Part shown: positions 15,601 to 23,154 of the stretch, piece after piece
How the letters are laid out: each line of letters begins with the position of its first letter
How positions within the stretch are numbered: the stretch's first letter is position 1
DNA from: Methanobacterium sp.
Lineage (GTDB): Archaea > Methanobacteriota > Methanobacteria > Methanobacteriales > Methanobacteriaceae
Reading direction: 5' to 3'
DNA: 25,037 nucleotides
Assembly: GCA_015661405.1 (NCBI GenBank)
Contig: JACWMK010000030.1
Span: 1 to 25,037 of the forward strand
Translations under genes and position numbers: made by a program
Notes under the pieces: generated by a model
The model's input: the letters and a program-made list of their open reading frames with translations, nothing else
Database searches by the model: none
What the model was told of the DNA's origin: nothing

Positions 15601-16054
15601 AAGGAATCACTCATTTTTTTCTTAATAATATAATTATTTATTTTATACTCTTAATCTAATCTTAATTCTAAATAAAAAAATGTAAAATTAAAATAAATTT
15701 AATCTAAAAGTAAGCTATTTTTCTATAAAGATTTTAGATAATCCATTTAATCTATTTAAATATTTTTCTTAATTCTGTTATTTTAACTCGTATTTTACTT
15801 TAAGTTACGCTAATTATTCTTTATAGATTCTTCCATGCTTTCTAACTTCATAGTTAATTCTTTAACTCTTTTAATATCATTAGTATAGGAATTCTATTTT
15901 TTTTCTTTAATTAAGGATAATAGTAATATCTATTACTTCAGGAAAATAGAGTTACCATAAAACAATTACCTGTTCACTACAATTAAACCATATGATATTC
16001 AATTTCTGAAATTCATAAATCTCAAAGAGAAAATAATTACCTTCGTATTTACAT
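15601..16054. other. 454-base intergenic region
   Basis: It holds the TATA-like TATAAAA of the MoxR gene (minus strand, 15641-15647) and no full gene. On the minus strand a short frame ending with the TAG at 15810-15812 encodes a charged helix (YTNDIKRVKELTMKLESMEE), which reads like the tail of a lost coiled-coil protein, but it is only about 27 codons long and lacks a clear start and ribosome site. Confidence 0.4.
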
Positions 16055-16675
16055 TTAATTTATTAACATTACAGCCATTGCAGTTGGAACTTTAGGATTA
16101 AATTTTAATTCCATTCCTGCATTCTTCGCTGTTTTAACTAAATTAATACCCATAGATTCAGATGCGAAACGTGACATGATCGGATATTGGCACTCTCCAT
16201 TATCCACATTACATTTTTCACAAAGTCTACAACACCCACCAAAAAATACTGTAGCAAAAGTATATCCACGGTTAAATGCAGCCCTCTCAAGCTCTAAAAG
16301 TATCGTTAACTTAGTTTTGTAATCATCAACGATATCAGTCGAAAATGATGTTATATTACTCTGATCTAAATCACTTATTCTAGTTTCCTCGCTATTAATA
16401 TTATATTCTTCACTTAGTTCATTAACTAACTCGGATGAATTAAGTTTAATAACCATCGCGAAACTATAATCACTTAAAATCCTCCTAAATTCCTCCACAC
16501 TCGGTGTGTATGGAGGGCATTTCAGATTCTTACCATAAATAGGACAACCAACCATACATCTAAGACGTACTCTATCCTCAACAACCACTCTATCTATATG
16601 GATAACTTTTGCATCTGCAACTCCTAAATCTAAAGCCACTTTTTCTAAAGATTTAAAATCATCAATTTTTTCCAT
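16055..16675 (-). CDS. DUF2284 cysteine-rich metal-binding protein
   Basis: The 206-residue protein has two cysteine groups: RCMVGCPIYGKNLKCPPYTP near residues 40-60, and FGGCCRLCEKCNVDNGECQY near 145-165. This is the pattern of DUF2284 predicted metal-binding proteins, which may hold an iron-sulfur cluster or zinc. It is cytosolic, without membrane segments. I start at ATG 16675 because GGGAG at 16688-16684 lies 8 bases upstream; an in-frame TTG at 16690 overlaps that site. The function is unknown. A canonical TATA box lies about 240 bases upstream at 16916. The VWA/MoxR genes downstream are separated by 454 bases, so it is probably a single-gene unit. Confidence 0.85.
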   Translation of the reverse strand: MEKIDDFKSLEKVALDLGVADAKVIHIDRVVVEDRVRLRCMVGCPIYGKNLKCPPYTPSVEEFRRILSDYSFAMVIKLNSSELVNELSEEYNINSEETRISDLDQSNITSFSTDIVDDYKTKLTILLELERAAFNRGYTFATVFFGGCCRLCEKCNVDNGECQYPIMSRFASESMGINLVKTAKNAGMELKFNPKVPTAMAVMLIN

Positions 16676-17223
16676 CCTTACTTCTCCCAAATTATTTTTT
16701 TATGAATTAAAAAACTTTATTCACAAATTTATAATTTGAATACATTGAGCAATCCCTATCATATATTTTACTAAAGGAGGGGTTAAATGTAAGTATTCTC
16801 AGATTAATACAAAAAAAATATAATATTATTTCATCTACAAATTTAAAACGTAAACGCTCTAGAGACTTCATGATCCATAAAAAATCTTTTTGACATCTCA
16901 TAGACTATATATAAATTTTATTTTACTTTAAATTGGAAATAATAAAATATAACATATCTTACAGGATACCTCACTCTAATTTTATTTTGAAGTTGGATGT
17001 ATGTTCCATGTATTTAATTAATCAAACTAATATGAATTGCATTTATTTTATATTACTAGAAAAAATATGATAGAAAGAAAATTTATTTATTCAATTTCCT
17101 TCCTCAATCTAGGTCTGGTTATCATATAATGTGGTGATTAACTTTTCTAGAATTCTTTACCATTTAACTAAATTTTTCATTAAAATTTTTGATCAATCCC
17201 GGATATTCTAGATTAATAAAAAC
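16676..17223. other. 548-base stretch without a convincing gene
   Basis: Features seen: a TATA box on the minus strand (16916-16925), a strong plus-strand ribosome-site sequence AAAGGAGGGG at 16773-16782 followed by an ATG and an immediate TAA, and a minus-strand frame of 64 codons (16707-16901) without a ribosome site or recognised family. The remainder to 17223 is A/T-rich and I see nothing in it. Confidence 0.45.
16916..16925 (-). promoter_or_regulatory. TATA box upstream of the DUF2284 gene
   Basis: The minus strand reads TTTATATATA, an excellent box A. Transcription would begin near 16894, some 220 bases before the DUF2284 start, implying a long leader or a separate small transcript. 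Confidence 0.45.
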
Positions 17224-18369
17224 TTATTCATATCTTAAAGCTTCTATTGGACTAATTTTAGTAGCCATGTAAGCTGGAAGTAATCCTGAAAGTGTTCCTA
17301 TTACGAATATTATCAATATTACTTGTAACAGTACAGTGAATGGCATGGTGAAATTTAAGCTAGTAGCACCCATCATCAATCCCATTACATTATATACGGG
17401 GGATATGAGTAAGATTCCAATAATACCCCCAATAGAACTTAGGATTAATGATTCATATACAATTAAAAGCATAATTGATTTCTTCTTTGTTCCCAGAGCC
17501 CTCATCGTGCCAATATCCTTTGTTTTCTCTTTAACAGTCATCATAGTCATATTCATAATTAAAACAGTAGATACTGCGAATATCATGACTATTATCATAT
17601 TCATAAAAATGTCTGGTTCCGCTAAATTATTATTTATAGTTTGTTGAGCATCTTTTTGAGAGTAAACATCATATTTAGGATACGAATTCTCCAAATTATT
17701 AATCTCCGTTTGCATTGAATACTGACTATTTGGTACTATAATAACAGTTGAAATAAGACCCTGCCTATCCGAGACATTTTGTGCATAAGAAAGAGGCATA
17801 ACCAGTGAATTATCAATAGTTAAAGGAAAACCAGTACCAACCTTATCCATGACACCTACTATTTTAAATTGATTACCATTAATCGTTAAGGTACTACCCA
17901 CTGTGACATTATAAGTTTTTGCAGCATCAGATCCTATTATAACCGCATTATTACCTTCACCAACTAATGAACTTGAACCGTTCACTGTAGCGTTTCCAAT
18001 GAAAGATTGTTCTTTACCTGGGGTTAAACCAACAACCATAACAGGAGTACTTTCACTATAAGTAATACTACCTGTTAATGGTGCAAATAATGCTTCAGTA
18101 CTCTTACTCGTATCTACACCACTACTATTGAGTACTTGATCACCAAGACTTTCACTTATAACACTACCCGCCGGAGGAAAAGCAGTTCCATTCTGCTCAA
18201 AATATAATTTTCCATTAACTGTACCTAAATCTCCTTTAAGACCAGATTGCATATCATATAAAACCATATTAATAACACCAATAAGTAAAACACATGCCAT
18301 CACACCAATGATACACATGACCGCACGGCCTTTTTTGGCTTTAAAATCTTTAAAAGCTACATCTAACAT
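17224..18369 (-). CDS. FtsX/MacB-type ABC transporter permease
   Basis: The 381-residue protein has the MacB/FtsX layout: cytosolic start MLDVAFKDFKAKKGRAVMC, first membrane helix at about 18-40, a large outside domain of about 210 residues (40-255), and three C-terminal helices. Between them runs the conserved cytosolic VKEKTKDIGTMRALGTKKKS, the FtsX-domain coupling segment. The ending ATKISPIEALRYE is classic for these permeases. They work with a LolD/MacB ATPase to move lipids, proteins or drugs. No ATPase gene is adjacent on either side in the window, which is unusual. The ATG at 18369 is reasonable; AGATT-rich sequence upstream gives no strong ribosome site. Confidence 0.9.
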   Translation of the reverse strand: MLDVAFKDFKAKKGRAVMCIIGVMACVLLIGVINMVLYDMQSGLKGDLGTVNGKLYFEQNGTAFPPAGSVISESLGDQVLNSSGVDTSKSTEALFAPLTGSITYSESTPVMVVGLTPGKEQSFIGNATVNGSSSLVGEGNNAVIIGSDAAKTYNVTVGSTLTINGNQFKIVGVMDKVGTGFPLTIDNSLVMPLSYAQNVSDRQGLISTVIIVPNSQYSMQTEINNLENSYPKYDVYSQKDAQQTINNNLAEPDIFMNMIIVMIFAVSTVLIMNMTMMTVKEKTKDIGTMRALGTKKKSIMLLIVYESLILSSIGGIIGILLISPVYNVMGLMMGATSLNFTMPFTVLLQVILIIFVIGTLSGLLPAYMATKISPIEALRYE

Positions 18370-18816
18370 TAATCTTCTCCAATAATATTTATAATAATCC
18401 TAAAAAAATTCTTTAAGTTAATTCATATGTAGTAAACTAAATATTTTTATAGCCCAGAAATGAGGAATTAAACATTCGCAGGTGTTTTTCAAAAATTTTA
18501 TCATAATTCAAATCCTAAAAAAAAAATTTTATATTTATTCGATGATTTTCATTTTATATTAGCTTTCTGTTTATACAAAAAAAATTCGATGCTTAAAAAA
18601 AAGATCTTTTTTAATAAAAAAATTGATTATTTTTTTACTTATAAAAAAAAATTTTAGAATTATAAATTTTCATTATATTTATTTAAAAATTATAGTTAAA
18701 CAGTTCAAAATCTATTAAACAAAATTAAAATTTTTTACATTTATATAATTAATATAAATATTGAAAATAAGATTAAAAAATTTTTTTTCAAATCAAAAAA
18801 TTTTAAAGATGATTAA
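18370..18816. other. 447-base A/T-rich intergenic stretch
   Basis: Extremely A/T-rich with many homopolymer runs of seven to nine A or T. I see no gene, tRNA or clear repeat. Confidence 0.5.
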
Positions 18817-19065
18817 TTAATCCTCCTTCCGGTTGAAAACAGCAACATCAATCCCGAATAATATAACACATAATACGCCCACGATTATCAGATTAAAAAA
18901 AAATTCTTCCTTATTATTCAAGATAAAGATAAAAAGTGGATCGGCTTAACTTTAATTCATTCCCTATATCCTTCATAAAAAAGAATAATTTCTCCGCGGC
19001 TTTTAAAATACTCTTCCTTCGTTCTTCCTTTCTAATTCTCTCCTTGTTAGAATTGACAGATTTAA
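18817..19065 (-). pseudogene. TetR regulator relic fused to a membrane protein tail
   Basis: On the minus strand, from about 19065, the sequence encodes SNKERIRKEERRKSILKAAE KLFF, then FMKDIGNELKLSRSTFYLYL, which is the N-terminal helix-turn-helix of a TetR regulator lacking about nine residues between LFF and MKDI. After LYLE the frame meets two stops, but one base further along it continues as NNKEEFFFN, exactly the next TetR motif (compare DNKEALFF in the intact TetR at 21508). It then runs directly into LIIVGVLCVILFGIDVAVF NRKED and a stop at 18817-18819. That end resembles the last helix and tail of an ABC-2-type permease. No start codon is seen. I read this as a deletion that joined a TetR gene to a neighbouring transporter gene. 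Confidence 0.75.
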
Positions 19066-19250
19066 AACGTATAATATGTATTGTTCTTTTGTTTATTTAA
19101 TAATAATTAATTGTAGTTAGAATAAAACAAAAAAATAATGAAATCTTTTAAAAAAAAATTAGTATTTGAGTCTCTTTTTTTTATTTGCGCTTTTATTGGC
19201 TTGAGTACTATGTTGGACATGTTAAATTTACATTAGCTGGTTTTTTTGCA

Positions 19251-19955
19251 TCATTTTTCCTGTACATTTCGATTGACAATTTCCATGATAGCTTCTTTTG
19301 ATATGATGGGGCGACTGATTATCTTAAGGTATTTTTCAGATATTTTACCATCATAAATGAGCTGTAGGCCAGTCTCTCTAGCGGCGTCGAAGATATCTTT
19401 AACCGGTGCACCATTTTTCAGCATAGATGCCATTGCCGGACCTGCTGGCCTAAGAAGAGCTCCTGAAAACTCCGCATTCGTATTAGCGCATTTATCTTTA
19501 ATATGGACCAACATGGGGTCGAAAGTTTCCATTTCTGGGAAACCACAAGTTGATATAAGCACCACCTTCTTAGACTTTCCTTTTGTCAGAGGGGGATGTC
19601 TTAAGCGACCATTACGTACTTCAATCATAGCATTTGCCATTGGGAGCATCCTATCTATTAATGTCTTCATGGGACCGGTCACGCCACTCCCATAAACCGG
19701 TGTGGCCCAAATCCAAATTTCAGCCCAGATTATCTTCGGCAAAACCCACTTCATATCATCATCCTGAATGCATATACCCTGCGTCCTGAACTGACAAGCA
19801 TGATCTCCCATACAGGGATTTATCTTAAGATCGCTCGTATACAAAAGCTCGACATCTGCTCCTGCTTCCTTCATTCCTTCTAAAAATGGATTAAGAATTA
19901 ATGCTGTGTTTCCTTTATCTTTATTTGGACTTGAATTAATTGCTAATACTTTCAT
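19251..19955 (-). CDS. flavodoxin-fold FMN-dependent oxidoreductase
   Basis: The 234-residue protein starts MKVLAINSSPNKDKGNTALI, the phosphate-binding loop of the NADPH-dependent FMN reductase/iron-sulfur flavoprotein group. It continues with the flavin-contact strand IWIWATPVYGSGVTGPMKTL and the STCGFPEM segment. Three cysteines at about 48, 54 and 62 sit where iron-sulfur flavoproteins bind their cluster, but the spacing (x5, x7) does not match the compact CxxCxxC pattern, so a cluster is doubtful. I start at ATG 19955; GGAGGAGGG lies 6 bases upstream, and two other in-frame ATGs are too close to or before it. Electron transfer or detoxification is likely. GC content is higher than in its surroundings. 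Confidence 0.87.
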   Translation of the reverse strand: MKVLAINSSPNKDKGNTALILNPFLEGMKEAGADVELLYTSDLKINPCMGDHACQFRTQGICIQDDDMKWVLPKIIWAEIWIWATPVYGSGVTGPMKTLIDRMLPMANAMIEVRNGRLRHPPLTKGKSKKVVLISTCGFPEMETFDPMLVHIKDKCANTNAEFSGALLRPAGPAMASMLKNGAPVKDIFDAARETGLQLIYDGKISEKYLKIISRPIISKEAIMEIVNRNVQEK

Positions 19956-20009
19956 AAACATCCCTCCTCCATAAAACAAAAATTTAAATAATTTCTTCTG
20001 TGCTTAAAA

Positions 20010-20025
20010 TTCACAATCCTGTGAA
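20010..20025. promoter_or_regulatory. inverted repeat upstream of the flavodoxin-fold gene
   Basis: TTCACA and TGTGAA flank ATCC, a perfect 6-bp inverted repeat 55-70 bases before the start codon at 19955 and about 20 bases upstream of a TATA-like TTATTTAAAT (minus strand, near 19982-19991). It is placed where an activator could bind. Confidence 0.4.
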
Positions 20026-20167
20026 AACGCAACAGATTAAACATTTCAGTACCGTATATCATTATTTCAAACCAGGAACTACATACGAAATGAAATATAT
20101 TTTTTTCATAAACTGAATCTGATTTATTAGTAAATGGTTTTTTTTATGGTTGATATTTTAAATTCTA

Positions 20168-21082
20168 TTATTTCCACGTCACTTGAGGTGATTTCTTCTT
20201 AATCCAGTTTTTAAATGTATATTCTGGGTACCCAATGGCAATTATTCCATAAATAAGATGGTTATGCGGAATACCGAGTAGATCTTGTATATCTGGGAAT
20301 TTCTTGGCAATAATCTCAAGGTATCCTAGTTCGCAACTGCCCAGCCCCAAACTGCAGCATATTAGTGATGCATTTTGCAGGGCAATTGTAACATCAATCT
20401 CTGGTCCAAATGGGTCATTTTGATTTTTAGGAGCATTCAAAACTAAAATAGATGGTGAGCCACGTTGAAGAATATCATTATTAGTTTTTATTGTGTTTAA
20501 AACTCTTTCCATAATTTTTAGTTGTGGTATAGCTGTTTTTATTCTTTGTTGAATACTTTCCGGCATTTTTTCAAGTGCTTTCGGATTTTTCATCAAAAAA
20601 ATATTTTTTCCATAAATTCCAGCTACTATTTCTATAATTTTTTTTCGTGTTTCTTTATCCTGCACAACCACATATTCTACTCTTTGAGCGTTATGTGGAC
20701 TGGGTCCTGTTTTTGCACCATCTATGATTAATTCCATTAATTCTTTTTCTACAGGTTTATTCTGGAATGCTCTGATAGAACGTCTTGATTTAAGTAAACA
20801 TATAATCTGTTCAGTATTAGGATACAAGGTTGTGTGGATTGGTTTAATACTGTCTTTTGGAAAGTCCTTATGTGATAATGCACCCTCCGGACATATGGCA
20901 GTACAATGGCCACAAGAAACACAATATTCTTCTTCTCGAATTTTGGGCACGCTGTATTTATTTTCTTGAAACAAAACACCATATGTTGGAGGACATACAT
21001 TCACGCATCTTCCACAAGCAGTACATAAAGATTCGTTTATTTTTATTTTACTAGTTTCAATATCCATTTTATAACTCATCAT
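20168..21082 (-). CDS. ferredoxin-nitroreductase fusion protein
   Basis: The 304-residue protein joins an N-terminal 2[4Fe-4S] ferredoxin domain to an FMN-binding nitroreductase domain. The cluster motifs are CTACGRCVNVCPP (C20, C23, C26, C30) and CVSCGHCTAICPEG (C54, C57, C60, C64). The nitroreductase domain starts at about residue 95 with LLKSRRSIRAFQNKPV and runs through GPSPHNAQ, ALQNASLICCSLGLGSC and the closing YGIIAIGYPEY. Electrons likely pass from ferredoxin through the clusters to FMN and a nitro or quinone-like acceptor; the natural substrate is unknown. Starts at 21082, 21079 and 21067 are possible; none has a clear ribosome site. Upstream lie repeats that may be operators. Confidence 0.93.
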   Translation of the reverse strand: MMSYKMDIETSKIKINESLCTACGRCVNVCPPTYGVLFQENKYSVPKIREEEYCVSCGHCTAICPEGALSHKDFPKDSIKPIHTTLYPNTEQIICLLKSRRSIRAFQNKPVEKELMELIIDGAKTGPSPHNAQRVEYVVVQDKETRKKIIEIVAGIYGKNIFLMKNPKALEKMPESIQQRIKTAIPQLKIMERVLNTIKTNNDILQRGSPSILVLNAPKNQNDPFGPEIDVTIALQNASLICCSLGLGSCELGYLEIIAKKFPDIQDLLGIPHNHLIYGIIAIGYPEYTFKNWIKKKSPQVTWK

Positions 21083-21208
21083 TGTTTCATTTATCTTACC
21101 AAATCATATGTGAATGAGCACTGCGGTATTATTCCCTAATTTATGATTCCACTATTTTTTTTGAAGAAAGAAATTATATTTTTATCAAATTTTCTTTATA
21201 TTACTATT

Positions 21209-21241
21209 GGTTATAAAATAACTATTATTTATATAATAACC
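21209..21241. promoter_or_regulatory. spaced inverted repeat enclosing a TATA box
   Basis: GGTTAT (21209-21214) and ATAACC (21236-21241) are arms separated by 21 bases. Inside, the minus strand reads TTATATAAATAA, a good TATA box pointing toward the nitroreductase. A repressor on these arms would block that promoter, though the leader would be over 100 bases long. Confidence 0.45.
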
Positions 21242-21247
21242 GTTGGT

Positions 21248-21263
21248 CATTAAATATTTAATG
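21248..21263. repeat. perfect 16-base palindrome
   Basis: CATTAAATATTTAATG is fully self-complementary and lies next to the spaced repeat at 21209, upstream of the nitroreductase. It is A/T-rich, so chance is possible; the position favours a binding site. Confidence 0.4.
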
Positions 21264-21507
21264 TTTTCGGGTTTATAAATTAATAATGAAAAGAGCAAAT
21301 ATTATTTCGATAATATATTCAATAATAAAAATCTTTATTCGTAGAAGAAAAGACTATTTTAATATAAAAATATTAATTTCAAATATAGGGATATTTTAAA
21401 GTCATAAAAATATTTTAAAATAATTATTTTTAAATAATAATTTATTAAAAAAAGAGGCTTGTTATCAGGAATTTAATATTTTTTTTATATATTTTTTTCT
21501 CTTGATT

Positions 21508-22245
21508 CTAGGAATTACGGGATAATCTAAGCTGGATCATATTACCCAGCAAATCATCCAAATCGCTTGCGAACTTATGTTTATTGATTCCATTAGATTC
21601 TAACTCTTTCATCATATCAGGACGTATATTTGCAGTACTTTCAGAAAGCAGTATTAATAAGACTGTCAATTCCACAGGATTCACATTGGATTGTATAGTA
21701 TCATCTTCAACACCCTTTTTAATAGAGTCGCAGCATAAATCAAAAATTTCTTTACCTAAATTGATTATGTCTATTGCATATTCACTAAAAGATGGACAAG
21801 GCGGGGGAAAGATGGATGCAATAATAGAATATTGCTTATTTTCTGAAAATTCCTGTAAATAAACGTTATTAACTATACTTTCTAGGTCGAATCTGCCTGA
21901 TTGAAAATAACTATAAACTTTAAAATAATCGGAATAATTACTTACGAAGTCTGTATAAGCTTTACGGAATGCAATAAGTTTTTCAATACCAGTTTCTCTT
22001 TCATCTACTTTTTCTTTAATCATAGTATTTAAAATTCTGACTCCTCGCAGGACGATTATGAAAAAAAGAGCTTCTTTATTATCAAAGTAAAGATAAAGTG
22101 TGGCTTTACTGAGCTCAACCTCCTTGGCAATATCATTCATTGAAACGTTATCATAGCTCCGGTCAAAGAATAGTTTCTCCGCAGCGTTAATAATATCTTT
22201 ACGTCTCTGCTCTTTTTCCCTTTGTCTTCTGCTAACTACAGACAT
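21508..22245 (-). CDS. TetR/AcrR-family transcriptional regulator
   Basis: The 245-residue protein has the TetR N-terminal DNA-binding domain at about 5-62: REKEQRRKDIINAAEKLFF, then NVSMNDIAKEVELSKATLYL with the recognition helix, and YFDNKEALFF. The longer helical C-terminal part would form the ligand and dimer domain. Two prolines after IFPPPCP are unusual. The start ATG at 22245 follows GGGG by 8 bases. Perfect inverted repeats lie over its own promoter, suggesting autorepression. The nearest likely target is the nitroreductase downstream on the same strand. A broken TetR gene of similar sequence is at 18817-19065, so the two may be paralogues. The ligand is unknown. Confidence 0.92.
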   Translation of the reverse strand: MSVVSRRQREKEQRRKDIINAAEKLFFDRSYDNVSMNDIAKEVELSKATLYLYFDNKEALFFIIVLRGVRILNTMIKEKVDERETGIEKLIAFRKAYTDFVSNYSDYFKVYSYFQSGRFDLESIVNNVYLQEFSENKQYSIIASIFPPPCPSFSEYAIDIINLGKEIFDLCCDSIKKGVEDDTIQSNVNPVELTVLLILLSESTANIRPDMMKELESNGINKHKFASDLDDLLGNMIQLRLSRNS

Positions 22246-22261
22246 TAAAATTCCCCAAATA

Positions 22262-22277
22262 AATTCATAAATGAATT
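22262..22277. promoter_or_regulatory. inverted repeat at the tetR start site
   Basis: AATTCAT and ATGAATT flank two bases, a perfect 7-bp repeat placed at the expected transcription start of the TetR gene, 17 to 32 bases before its ATG. It may be a second operator half-region. Confidence 0.45.
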
Positions 22278-22284
22278 ATTCAGT

Positions 22285-22310
22285 TATATTTAGTTTTAAA
22301 GCTAAATATA
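22285..22310. promoter_or_regulatory. candidate TetR operator overlapping its TATA box
   Basis: Nine-base perfect arms TATATTTAG (22285-22293) and CTAAATATA (22302-22310) with an 8-base spacer. The minus strand of the left arm includes AAATATAA, whose spacing puts transcription start near 22262 and leaves a 17-base leader with GGGG. Symmetry, size (26 bp) and overlap with the TATA box are what a TetR-family autorepressor site should look like; binding is inferred. Confidence 0.6.
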
Positions 22311-22368
22311 GAACGCGATTATATACAAATTAAGTTTTATAAATTAATAATAAATTTATGCAGTTGAA

Positions 22369-22719
22369 TTATATTTTCCTCAATATAATTCTATCCTCAT
22401 CTTTAATATCTCTAAATAGTTCTAGATTCTCTGTAACATGACCTATATGGTTTACAGCTGATGCTGGTTGTGATTCTCCATAGAATATGCAGAAAGCTGA
22501 TCCGGGTGGCCAGTAAGATAAATCTCCCTTCTCTGATGTGGAAGACGGGTTTTCATAATCTAAACTTATAGGTATTTGAAAATAAGTTTCTTCCAGCCAG
22601 ACTTGTGCATTACCTTCTAAAGGTAAAGTTTCATAAATTAATTTAGATGTTTCAGGATTCCTATCATCAAATTCTGCAAGTGCTTTTCCTTTTCCTATTA
22701 TTTCTATTTCTAATTTCAT
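22369..22719 (-). CDS. cyclophilin-like fold protein (PF04126 type)
   Basis: The 116-residue protein fits the small archaeal cyclophilin-like family. It starts MKLEIEIIGKGKALAEFDDR, has the helix NPETSKLIYETLPLEG, then a beta-rich part with WLEETYFQIPISLDYE and the hallmark GDLSYWPPGSAFCIFYG, and ends with NHIGHVTENLELF. These proteins resemble cyclophilins structurally, but their peptidyl-prolyl isomerase activity is unproven. Length is normal. AAGGTG lies 8 bases before the ATG at 22719. It is on the same strand as the TetR gene but 123 bases upstream of it, and the TetR gene appears to have its own promoter. Confidence 0.88.
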   Translation of the reverse strand: MKLEIEIIGKGKALAEFDDRNPETSKLIYETLPLEGNAQVWLEETYFQIPISLDYENPSSTSEKGDLSYWPPGSAFCIFYGESQPASAVNHIGHVTENLELFRDIKDEDRIILRKI

Positions 22720-22800
22720 AAAAATTCACCTTGTTAAAATATTCTGATTATTCTCTTTTAAATTAAAAAAAAAGATATTTATTCAAAAATAAAGTTGTAT

Positions 22801-23070
22801 CTATTCTTTCTCTTTTTCCATGTATTCTTTAATTTTCCGATCTTCCCATTCTTTGGAGAACATGCCTCGTCTGCTGAAAACTGATAATCCATGAAAAAGG
22901 AGACCTATTCCCCAGAATAATGTAACAAATAAGAACCACCATAGACCGGGAGTTGTTAAGAAATTAACGATGAATAGAAATATATTTATAATAATAAATA
23001 CAGTTAAATGTATATAAAAGCCTTTTAACTGTTGAACTCTTCTTTTAGCTCTTTCATAGTTTTCATCCAT
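22801..23070 (-). CDS. 2TM-domain membrane protein
   Basis: The 89-residue protein has a basic N-terminal helix (YERAKRRVQQLKGFYIH), two membrane helices (about 19-39, IHLTVFIIINIFLFIVNFL, and about 46-65, WWFLFVTLFWGIGLLFHGL) and a charged tail with GMFSKEWEDRKIKEYMEK. That matches the 2TM family, often found fused or linked to sensory systems. The ATG at 23070 is set by GGGGG at 23084-23080; a TTG just before it is the alternative. No partner kinase is adjacent. Function unknown. Confidence 0.88.
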   Translation of the reverse strand: MDENYERAKRRVQQLKGFYIHLTVFIIINIFLFIVNFLTTPGLWWFLFVTLFWGIGLLFHGLSVFSRRGMFSKEWEDRKIKEYMEKEKE

Positions 23071-23154
23071 CAAATAAATCCCCCTTTGATATTATAAACA
23101 TAATATCGTATAAATTTATAAATCTCTTATTTCCCATAAATCAAATTATATTCC

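Larger units (their letters stand above)
21083..21507. other. 425-base region upstream of the nitroreductase
   Basis: No gene is seen. Between 21200 and 21265 it contains the two symmetric elements listed separately. A second TATA-like AAAATATAAT on the minus strand near 21173-21182 is a plausible closer promoter. The part from 21290 to 21507 is plain A/T-rich sequence downstream of the TetR gene. Confidence 0.5.

Noticed and set aside
16707..16901. Open frame of 64 codons on the minus strand
   Set aside because: No ribosome site, no recognised family, odd cysteine/phenylalanine-rich composition, and its ATG lies before the start site predicted from the nearby TATA box.
17085..17140. Minus-strand mini-frame encoding MITRPRLRKEIE
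   Set aside because: Only 12 codons from an ATG, bounded by a nearby upstream stop and without a ribosome site; not enough to call a gene relic.
17336..17647. Plus-strand frame inside the FtsX-type permease
   Set aside because: Hydrophobic only because it mirrors membrane helices of the true gene.
18370..18816. A/T homopolymer-rich stretch as a possible replication origin
   Set aside because: No repeated origin-box motif and no Orc1/Cdc6 gene nearby; A/T richness is general in this window.
20724..21054. Several short frames opposite the ferredoxin-nitroreductase
   Set aside because: They lie entirely within a gene with two intact iron-sulfur motifs and show no signals of their own.
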